NCBI GenBank assembly: GCA_030760725.1
Contig: JASWHV010000001.1
Location: 27,277,928 to 27,341,927 of the forward strand
DNA length: 64,000 nucleotides
Direction of reading: 5' to 3'
Origin: Neostapfia colusana
Taxonomy: Eukaryota; Streptophyta; Magnoliopsida; Poales; Poaceae
Notes under the pieces: generated by a model
What the model was told of the DNA's origin: nothing
Databases searched by the model: none
The model's input: the letters and a program-made list of their open reading frames with translations, nothing else
Shown here: positions 25,377-34,185 of the stretch, piece after piece
Layout of the letters: every line of letters begins with the position of its first letter
Position numbering within the stretch: position 1 is the first letter of the stretch
Program-made: the position numbers and the translations under genes

Positions 25377-26807
25377 TGTGACACCCGGTTCTGAAACTAG
25401 AACCAAGTGAATGCATATGTGTGCCCAGGATGTTCATCACACATACATATGTAATCCACAAACTGAATTCAGAATATAACCACGAATAAATAGTGTTTAA
25501 GTACTTTATTACAATGACTCAATGTCTCACTCATGAATCTCTAACTTATTCTTGCAGCGGAAGTCTCTAAACGACAGCGGAAATAACTGAACAGCAGGCT
25601 CTAACTTCAACCCCACAGGCATGTTGACGGTAGTTCGCACGCCGAGTACTCCACATGGTCCTTGAAGTACTCATCTCGTGTAGCTGATGTTTATGTGGCA
25701 ATGCAAGGGTGAGTACATGTCGTACTCAGCAAGTGCAGAAAAAGTATGACATGTAGCTTACAACAAGGTAGGAAATAAAAAGGCTCATTGCAGCAAGCAA
25801 ATTTTATTTCACAAACATGGTAAAACAGCAACTAAGTCTAGATGAATTAAATCCCAATATAACCAAGTAATCAGCAACATTCTTTCATCATAATTCACCA
25901 TTTATCAAGTCTCAACCAGCCAATAATCTTTCTCAAGTTCATCTCATACTGATAAATATTCATAACCATCTCATATTCATATAACCAAAGCCAAACTCAT
26001 TTTCATGACTCAAAATAGTTCCAAAACCAATCCCAATGACCATACCATAACCATACCGAATATCCATCCCAAGTTTTCCCTCTAATCATGGAAGTAAGCC
26101 AGGTGCTTGTGACCGGAAGCACGGCTATCATGATAGTTTTACACTCTGCAGAGGTGGCACCGCTTTATCCACAAGTTCGTGATTTCGTCACCCGTTGGCG
26201 ACTGCAGAACCTCCATTATACCAGTACACAATCTTCGGTGTATGACTAAGAAATCACAAAATAGCCTTTACAAAGGGGCTACTAGATGTATGGACCCACT
26301 GAGGTTTCACCGGCAGGCTCGAATCACCATTCTTCCACCCACGGGCCCCCTCTTGTGCCATGCAGTTCCCAGGGCAGTCCTCCTCGACTCCCATTCCCCG
26401 CGCCATCCACGGTCCATAACAAGCTAGCAACACACCTAATTAATCAGCTAAGCTGCACCCATACTGGGCCTTGTGGTGGCACTGTTTTCCTGCCATATTC
26501 TTGCATGAACCGGTCCTTAGATCTACGGCAAGTACCACCATCTCATCCAGCAACATTCATGAACCAAGTTTGCCTAGATCTCCCTGATTCCATGCCTATT
26601 AACATCATCAAGATCTCATCATCATTATTCATATGAGTGCAGTAGCTAGACATGTTTTATTTCAGCTTCCCGTATCTCGTGAATTAAGCGAAGCAAAAAA
26701 GGAAAAACGACCATACCCGACTCATCAACTTTCCCGGCGACAAGGATGGTTAACAAAACTAGTAAACTCCTATAAAAAGGGTGTCCCATCAAGTTGACTC
26801 AAGCATA
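25377..26807 (-). repeat. Family F LTR, 3' part (truncated or solo LTR)
   Basis: The minus strand ends ...CCGGGTGTCACA at 25377. It is collinear with 58563-59672 on the plus strand over its 5' portion, including the stretches around 26180-26400 and 58960-59200, and supplies the LTR end missing there. A second gene-like exon is present at 25683-25607: acceptor ...AACATCAG, phase 1, reading TRDEYFKDHVEYSACELP and ending TGA. It interrupts CRM element D and is itself cut by CRM element E at 26807. No TSD could be found because the other end is gone. Confidence 0.72.
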
Positions 26808-28188
26808 TGATGAGAGTTTTAGGCCCGATCTTCCGAAAGGTAGGTCGATTGAAGTGGAGATCTCGATGTTGATGATCCAAGGCACTCGAGCAGACCCGAA
26901 TTACCCCTGCAATCATTACACCTCTGCTCCGTTGGTTATCAACCGTGCTTCACACGCTTGACCTCAGCAAGAAGGCTATTCCTGCAGGTGCAACCGAGAA
27001 CACAAGCAAGAACGATGAAGATGCAATCTGAAATTGAGAAATTGGGGTCTCACAAACCGTAGAACAGCGAGATTGTTTAATCTAAGCAAAACCCACGAAT
27101 TTGGCTGGCAGCTACAGTATTTAAAGGCTAGGGTTCGGCCATAAGACCCTTAGACGTGTCCCTAATGGACTCATACGGGATACAAGGCCCAAAAGCCCAA
27201 TACGGTGGTGCAGCACCGGACAGAACTCTGAATTCAACTTGTTTCGTCAACTCCCAATGACTTCTGGCGAATTTTAATGTGGGACCAGAACCATTGGAAA
27301 TTTTATCTTCTCATCTTTCCATGCATATGTACAACATCAAAAATGGAGTCCGTATGCATCCTGGGCGTCCGTTTTAAGATGGACTGCTCCTGGACTCCGA
27401 GTTGAACTCGAGACCGAGTTGGCGACTGTTTCCATCAACTTATGGACGTCCCATCTGGTTCTCCACGTCCCCAAATCCTCCTCCCTTTACTTATTGATCA
27501 TGTCCATGGTTCCTAATAACAATTAAATCATTAAATAGCAATCCATTCTCAAAATCACATGGGTAGGAAGTTAGGAACGAGTTCACCTGCTGATTTAGTA
27601 ACCGTGCTCGTGCTCTTGTGATTGGTCCTTGTATATCAATGTGAGTATCCACTGTTGTGATGTCCTCATCATCCTTCCCCTCTTGAATCGGTGTCGTCCT
27701 CGACTCAAGATCATCTTCTTCTCCCATGTATGGTCGTAAATTTGAAATGTTAAATGTGGGACTAACCCCAAAATCGGGAGGCAACTCAAGCTTATATGCA
27801 TTGTCATTGATCTTTTCAACAATCTTGAAAGGACCAGAAGCTCGTGGCATAAGTTTAGATTTTCTCAAGTGAGGGAATCGTTCTTTTCTCAAATGTAGCC
27901 ATACCAGGTCCCCTGGTTCAAGTTTTACTTCTTTTCTACCTTTACTACAAGAAATTCTATACTTCTCATTCATCCTTTCAATATTTTTCTTTGTAGTTTC
28001 ATGCATCTTAAGAATGAATTCAGATCGTTGTGTAGCATCCAAATTTATAGTTTCAGAAGGAGGCAAAGGTAATAAATCAATAGGAGCACGAGGATTGAAG
28101 CCATACACTACCTGGAATGGGCTTACCTTTGTAGTAGAGTGAATTGACCTGTTGTAAGCAAATTCTATATGTGGTAAACAATCCCCCC
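26808..28188 (-). mobile_element. CRM-lineage element E, 3' end only
   Basis: Consists of the last part of integrase and the complete 3' LTR (27671 to 26808, 864 bp, TGATGAGGACATCAC... to ...CTCTCATCA). The minus strand around 27120-27130 has TTTAAATACTG upstream of the likely transcription start. It is cut at 28188 by the family F LTR. This LTR and that of element D are inverted copies about 5.5 kb apart. Confidence 0.85.
27491..28188 (-). pseudogene. CRM-lineage integrase C-terminal part
   Basis: Open frame without stops, from the truncation point (DCLPHIEFAYNRS) to the stop at 27491. It contains the end of the integrase core, YGFNPRAPIDLLPLP, a basic stretch ending in the GPY/F-type module (KLMPRASGPFKIVEKINDN), and the tail GPITRARARLLNQQVNSF typical of CRM relatives. 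The LTR begins inside this ORF at 27671, so about 60 C-terminal residues are encoded by the LTR. The 5' part of pol is missing, so the fragment is not functional although open. Confidence 0.88.
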
Positions 28189-28319
28189 TGTGACACCCTC
28201 ATTTTTGATTTCTACATGTATTCATGTTTCATGTAGAAAAACACTTTTAAAATAAGTTGAAACCAAGAAAGAATCAAAGAGTTAGCAAAAAAGAGCAAAT
28301 TCCAGTTTACAGAGAGCAC

Positions 28320-28620
28320 CGAAGACAACTTCCACGGCCGCAGGCCACGTGGCGTGTTCGGAGCTCATCTCCGCTAAGGGGGAGAGGTCTGCCGCTAAAC
28401 TGGCTACGTGGCAGGCTCGGGGCTCATCCCCGCAAAGGGGGAGAGGTCCGACCCCGTGGGACACGTGTTGCCCCCGGAGCTAGCCTCTGCAGAGGAGCAA
28501 GGCCAGTCCCGAAGGACACGTGTCGGCTGCGGAGCTAGTCACCGAGGAAAAGAGAGGACCAGCCGCTTTTTTCGGGATACGTGTCACTCTCGGAGATCAC
28601 CTCCGAGAGGTCCGGCCCCG
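28320..28620 (+). repeat. G-box minisatellite, left part
   Basis: Imperfect units of about 55-60 bp: GGAGCTCA(T/C)CTCC... GAGAGGTCCG... then an ACGTG core. Cores: CCACGTGGC 28342, CTACGTGGC 28404, ACACGTGTT 28461, ACACGTGTC 28516, ATACGTGTC 28578. The array resumes at 57104 after element G. Confidence 0.7.
28616..28620 (+). other. Target site duplication of element G (left)
   Basis: CCCCG immediately before TGTAAGGG; the same five bases follow the other LTR at 57099-57103. It proves that 28621-57098 is a single insertion. Confidence 0.92.
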
Positions 28621-31600
28621 TGTAAGGGCCTCAGTTTTGGCACACATTTAAAGTGTTCATCACCACACCACACCAATTTTCACTCCATTCGGAGTTGATA
28701 TTGACATGAGCTAAGTGGGACGAATTCAAACTTTATTTGAATTCAAAAACTGAACTTGTGCTGAAATTCACTCAAACCGAACCCAATTTGAATTCTATTC
28801 AATTCAAATGGCTCAGGGGTGAATAATTTGAATCACCAGGGGTATTATGGGGCTCACTGTTTACAACAGTGATTAGGAGTAAATTTCAGAGGTTAAAACC
28901 CCGGGTGGGACCCACATGTCATATAAGGAAGAAGGAGAAACTAGCACCCAAAGTCAGAGTCTCGGTGGGAAATTCCACCGAGCAGCTGTCGGCTGTGCCA
29001 CCGAGCAGCTACCGGTGCCACCAGCTGCTTCCCTCTCCGCGCGCTGGCGCCCAGGGCGGCTGGCTCGCGCCCCCACGCGACCGGCACCGCCTCAGCCGAA
29101 CAGGAGTCGGACGGCTTTATCTTCTCGCGGGCAAACCCGAGCAGCGGCATTGTTTCTCGCCACAGGTCTCTGCTCAATCGGGAAAACCAGCGAAACCATC
29201 TCCTCCTTCGTCCCTGAGCTGCTAGACAGCCACCTGAGCTCGCACTCCACCTCCCCAACGCCAGAAACCCCGAGCTCCGACCTACTTTGCCGTAGACGAT
29301 CGCCACCGCGGCGACCTAGCCTCAGCCGAGAGTCAGGCGCCGTAGGCAGCGTTCCACAGGCGTTTTCACGGTCCAGCGAGATAGGCAACAGGAGCGCGCG
29401 ACCACCGTGCTGCTCTCCTCCAAGTTTGGAAGCCAACCGTGAAGAATCCGCAGAGAATTTCCAGTTTTTGCTCCGGCGACCGTAAACCGAGCTTCCGGTA
29501 CGGTTTCTTTAAATTCTTGCTCTATGATCTTCCGGAGGTCATCAAATCTTGCACATAGACGCTGGACTAGCCGGCGATCAAGTTCTTTTCTGCATCCGTA
29601 GCGTGAAACTGTCTAGGAGTGACGAATTTCGAGCTCGATCGAGGGCGGTCATGGCGGGCACGATCGGTCACACGGTGCCGACCGACTTGCCGCCATCCCT
29701 GAACCCTTTTGACACCTTGTTGAGCTTCCTAGAGGTACACTGATGCTATAGGGCCGTTTGTTCGAGGTGTTGGCGGGTTTAGAAACCACGGTCGACGGTG
29801 TCGAACCTCAACCGAGGCCGCGACACGTCGCCGAGCTACTTCCGGTCACCCCCAGCCCGACCTGTCACCCCCGACGTGTTCCTTGACGTCGACAACCCCC
29901 TGGCGGCGAGTTTCAGACCATGGGAGGTCCGGCAGCGGCGAGCCGGCGAGCCCCGAGTCTGCTCCGGCGAGGTCGGCGGCACGGGCGCGAGAGAACGGCG
30001 GGAGGAAGACGAAGCCGGCTGACCCACGTATCAGCGGCTGGAGAATTTAAACGGGATCGGGTGTGGCCAGGGATCGTCTGTGCTGGCGCGCAAATACCCT
30101 GTGAGCTCCGGTGTGCCGGACACCTCCGCGCTCAACACGTGTCCCCGCGAGCCCCGAGAGTTTAAACTTTTCCCCCGATTTTCAGAGTTCTTCCCAACTT
30201 CAAATCCTCATAACTTTGGTTAGAGAGCTCCAAATCGGGTGAACCAAATTTGGTTGGATTCAGCTCTCTGAGCACTTTCCAGCAATACCAAATTTAGCTC
30301 ATGAAAGTGAATAGTTTTCCAGAATTAAATCCCTAAAGTTTAAACTGTTGGGAATTTTATCTGGAGAACTACTTTATGAAAAAATCTGAAATTTGGCTGA
30401 AAGGTTCATTGGAAAATCCCTGAATCCTAGTAAAATTTTCAGACTCATCCAAGTTCATTAGTTACCCTAATTTGGTGATTAAGGGAACTGCCCAGGGACA
30501 ATAGAAAAATGTACAGAAACATTTTTCAGATTTTCTCCAATCTTAATTAGGACATAACTTTCTGTAGAATTCTTCAAATGACATGAAACCAACTCCATTA
30601 GAACCATCCTAAATTCTAGTTTCCAGAAAGTAATGGTGGGAGCCATGAAAAACCCTGGAATTACTTAGAGGCTCAATTATTGACCAAAGAGGCTTTTATT
30701 TGTACAAGGTGCAAATGAACTCTGTTTCAAATGAAACTTGGTCAAGACTCTGGTTAGGACCCCGCCAAGCCACAATAAAAATTTCAGAACCAAAGGGGAG
30801 GGCTAGCTAGAGTTAGTAGTAAATAAGTATTCAAGTTTACACATTGCATTAAAATTTACATGTAGTATTATATTCAACGTGTAGCCATTGAAGAAGAGAC
30901 TCTGGAAGTGCTGGACTTCCTTCTTCCGGACGAAGAACTAACTCCTGACCAGCAGCAACAAGGCAAGCCCTGGTTTGCATTAACCTTTTTATAAGTTTTT
31001 CCTTTGTTTACATGTGTCATATGAAGTATGTATGTGCATTAGGTATAGGATGAATGAAACCCCACTTGCATAACCAAAGGTTCCTTAAAGAGTGAGTGTA
31101 GTGTCTAAGACCTCGAGTAGATAGGCTATGCTTAAAGATTCATAGGGTTTCAGTACAAGTCAAGTAGTTGGAATCTACTCGCGAGATAGGCTTGGGACGC
31201 ACGGGTTTGGTTGAGTGATGTGAGATCACATTAGTAATGAAATGAGACTGGACAAGGGCTAGGGCGCAGCAAGAGGGAGTCTTGTGTGCGCAGCCCTGTC
31301 CGTGTCGATTGAGGACCAAGCCGTGTGCGGCCCACGCTGATCAAGTTTGAACGTACCGAAGGCATATCGGATATATGGGCCCCGATAAACCGATGTAGCC
31401 TAAACCTCCGGGCGTCGAGGCATAACGCACCGATTTATAGGTGTAGGCTGAGGGCAGCAAGGTGGAAATCTGCCAACGGGCATAGAGAGATGCTCCGTGT
31501 GGGGAACCTCCTGCTCATTTCGGTGCGACCGGTTCGACGTTTGGGCTGTTGGGTGAAAGGTTGTCCCGTACGACATCGAGCGAGCGTGCTGTGCAGCTCC

Positions 31601-32342
31601 GCGGGTGGGCGTACGTGACGTGCTCTTTGGGTTTCCCTGCAGGTGTATATCGAGTCGATTCACCGTCCCTCGCGGTGAAGAGTACCACTTGGTCACTCAG
31701 TCGTGACGTAGATTAATGGATGAAACATGTTGATTCAGTATTGCTGATTGATATAATTGTATTGCTACATATGTGCCACCAAATACTGCTTACTAAATTT
31801 CAGATTTCATGAACTGTTAACTTGTTGCTAAAAGAGGAACTAAGGATGAACTTGTAGGCGTGTCCTTTTGCTGAATGTTACTATCCTATGTCCATTGTAC
31901 CCCTCATGTAGAGTTTCATGCTTAGGTGAGTCGGTTAAGCCTTGCTGAGCCTTCGTGCTCACGGTTGCTGCTTAAGTGTTTTTCAGGTGAGGAGCCACCC
32001 ACGGACTCGGAGTACGAGTCCACCGGCGAGGGTTACCCTCCGTCGGGGACCATGGCTGAGTGGGAGCCGTACACGCCGCGCTGAGCTGAGGAGTGCAGCT
32101 AGTGTGGGTTGCCCTAGGGCTGGGCAACCAACTTTTGCTACATAGGCGGGCGTGAGTTGTATAGTGTAGACTTCCGCTGTGTAATATAAACAATAGTTGT
32201 AACTGAAGTTTGTACCTGTTTGTACAGTTTCAGTTATTTTTCCCATGTAATATAGTATGTTCTTATGACGTGTGCTGTTGGGTGTCGCATCGCGCGGCAC
32301 CACCCTCTGCGATCCTGGATGAGCGGATTCCGGTCCGCCACA
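28621..32342 (+). repeat. 5' LTR of element G
   Basis: TGTAAGGGCC... to ...GGTCCGCCACA, 3722 bp. U3 (to about 30845) is unlike that of element H; the rest (R-U5) matches H's LTR closely. It contains a GC-rich island at about 28960-30170, the exon pair at 30885 and 31987, and a terminal hairpin GCGGA/TCCGC next to the PBS. ORFs in the island are not conserved with H and are treated as chance. Confidence 0.92.
30885..32084 (+). other. Putative two-exon acidic ORF inside 5' LTR of element G
   Basis: Exon A 30885-30962 follows the acceptor ...ACGTGTAG and, after two bases, reads IEEETLEVLDFLLPDEEL and on to a glutamine run. It ends CAACAAG|GCAAGC, the classic minor GC-AG donor. Exon B 31987-32084 follows the acceptor ...GTGTTTTTCAG; joined in phase 1 it reads EEPPTDSEYESTGEGYPP, then SGTMAEWEPYTPR and TGA. 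Phases of donor and acceptor agree. The same structure occurs in the 3' LTR and in element H, and a divergent version occurs in B. It is strongly acidic; no known domain was recognised. The upstream exon with a start codon was not identified; one candidate is MAGTIGHTVPTDLPP... at 29651-29731, ending CTAGAG|GTACAC, but its phase does not fit exon A. Gene status is inference. Confidence 0.5.
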
Positions 32343-32345
32343 GCC

Positions 32346-32358
32346 TGGTATCAGAGCT
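32346..32358 (+). other. Primer binding site, element G
   Basis: TGGTATCAGAGCT, initiator-Met tRNA complement over 12 bases, three bases after the LTR end. Confidence 0.93.
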
Positions 32359-34185
32359 GCAGTGGGGATAGCACAGTACTTAAGGACTGCATTATGGGAA
32401 AAACTTAGGTATACGGTGAGGAATCGGTAGTTGCCCAAGTAAGGACTATATTAGCATAGTTACTTAAAGTGGCAAAGACTAACTTATGTGTTATAATTCT
32501 GAATTTCAATTATGTAACGACGCACCTACGCTCTGGTAAGTATGGTAAGGAATGCCACCGAAAGCGGTTCAATTTCGGTTAGCTCCCCCTGACGAGGAAC
32601 GTGGTTCAGGGATTTGTCTCACAGCTTGGTGTGAGACATCAATATGAAACTCTTGGACTCTTCATGTCCCTGAGTTCATATGCAACGCTGATCCCTAGCG
32701 TGCATTAGGCAAGTAAGTGGAGACCCCATCGCGTGGTCAGTAACGCGAGAGTGTGTTCGTCTCGAAATAGCCCAGGAGGACATACGCAGCGCTTGCCATC
32801 GGCGTGCCCTGCAGGGCAGTAGGTGGTATCTGTTTGGTTGATAACATTCCCAACCGTGACGACCCGTTCATGACATACTCGGGTTCCCCGTCGTGTGGTG
32901 TTGAAACACGATCACGTACCTTGAGACGTGACCTAACTCAAGGACGGCCGTATGACAATGATACGGGCATTTGTTTTTACTTTCAAATATGGAACTGCCT
33001 GAAATGAATAACCATTGAGTGCACCATCATTGTGTGGTCTTCTGCAGGTACTAACCACGTAAGTATCCGTGTAGTAAACGTGTGCGAGAGACCGTTTAGT
33101 GCCACATTTGAGACGTATATGCCGGTTAATCCGGTTAGGATTTTCTTTTATGAGGAACGTAGTACCGAGATATTGTAGGCATATGCATGAAAATATTGAG
33201 AACAAGGAACTAAAATCATTAGGTTCAACAATTAAGACCCCGGTTGGGTATAAGAATGGGATAGTGGACCAGGATAGCTAAAGGGATGAAAAACAGAGTG
33301 CTCTGTTTTGGGCAGCACGGTTGCCGAATTTCAATAGAGCACAACTCACAGGTCTTTTAGCCGAGAGAGGTGTGCTATATAGTTATGGAAAGGTATTTAA
33401 GTACTCTACAACTTTGTTGTAGACTCCCAGAGCTGAAACACACCTTAAGATGGCTTAAATTCCAGAGGAAGGTAAACTGTCATGAACCAGGACAGAGTAA
33501 AACATTCTCGGAGCTGTTCTGTTTTTCAAACATAACTCCCAGGTGAAAAATCTAAAATTGTCATATGATACCTCCTTAGAAATAGTAGAAGATGTGTGAT
33601 ATCTTTGCAATTCAAAGTTTCTGAAGTTTCAGCACAGATTTCAGTGGAAACTCGAATCGAAAACAGCAACTCCCAAGGGAGGTGCTGTTAAAAAAATTCT
33701 TCCAGGAATTCTGCTGACTTTGAATTAGCATAACTTTTTAACCAAGGCTGATCTGGGGGCAATTGAATACTCTTTGGAAAGATACTGAAGTTAACTTTAA
33801 CTTTGGTATTTAACTTGAGTCATGAAAATGCCCAGAACCAGATCAAAATTTGGAATAGGTAAAACTGGTCATTCTGACAGAAGAATGACAGTTGAACTCT
33901 TTGGAGAGGGTGTTGTACCCTACGGGTGGATACGTGATGACAACGCGATAGTAATGTCTCGTAGTGACCAAACCTAGTTATGGTGAGCTTTCAAAGTGGA
34001 GGTTCATCAAGTTGGATGTAACTAGTTTGTATTTGGTCTGATAATGGTGTAGCTTGTGCAAAGTTACTACATTATCTACTCACGAGATGTATCGCATGTT
34101 TTATTGTCATTATGTCGTTACGCCTATTGTTATTGGACTGCATGCAATCTGTTGCGGGACTGATGTTATTGTCGTATGGTTGCAG
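32359..34185 (+). other. Tekay element G leader
   Basis: 1.83 kb of noncoding leader: stem-loop array 32557-32966, then an AT-rich distal half. It ends GGTTGCAG directly before the gag ATG, resembling a 3' splice site. An in-frame upstream extension (34054) exists but is not conserved in element C, so 34186 is chosen as the start. Confidence 0.8.
32557..32966 (+). other. Stem-loop array in leader of element G
   Basis: Twelve inverted repeats: ACCGAAA 32557/TTTCGGT 32573; CCCTGA 32587/TCAGGG 32606; TGTCTCACA 32615/TGTGAGACA 32630; a long one at 32642-32681 with inner GGAC/GTCC and loop TCTTCAT; CGCT/AGCG within 32681-32704; TCGCGT 32729/ACGCGA 32743; the palindrome TGCCCTGCAGGGCA 32805; GGTTG 32836/CAACC 32851; ACCCG 32862/CGGGT 32880; TCGTGT 32891/ACACGA 32906; CCTTGAG 32919/CTCAAGG 32937; CCGTAT 32948/ATACGG 32961. 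About 410 nt, mostly paired. Confidence 0.72.

Larger units (their letters stand above)
28189..28620 (+). repeat. Family F LTR, 5' end
   Basis: Begins TGTGACACCCTCATTTTTG directly after the CRM fragment; the 10-bp start is the inverted complement of the end GGGTGTCACA seen at 25377. It holds the first units of a GC-rich minisatellite and is split by Tekay element G inserted after 28620. Confidence 0.75.

Noticed and set aside
28320..28620. Regularly spaced repeats resembling a CRISPR array
   Set aside because: The units are degenerate, GC-rich and contiguous with the LTR, without uniform repeats and unique spacers; it is a eukaryotic minisatellite.
29651..29743. MAGTIGHTVPTDLPP... as first exon of the LTR ORF
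   Set aside because: It has a plausible ATG and a GT donor (CTAGAG|GTACAC), but the phase does not fit exon A, and H has no similar segment. Kept only as a candidate.
28869..30165. Several overlapping ORFs of 60-190 codons in the GC-rich island of the G LTR (and counterparts in B, C and H)
   Set aside because: They occur in many frames on both strands, as expected for GC-rich sequence, share no peptide between families and match no domain I recognise.
32805..32818. Palindrome TGCCCTGCAGGGCA as an isolated protein-binding site
   Set aside because: The equivalent position in element B is a stem with a 7-nt loop (TGCCTCA/TGAGGCA), so it is better explained as one stem of the leader array.
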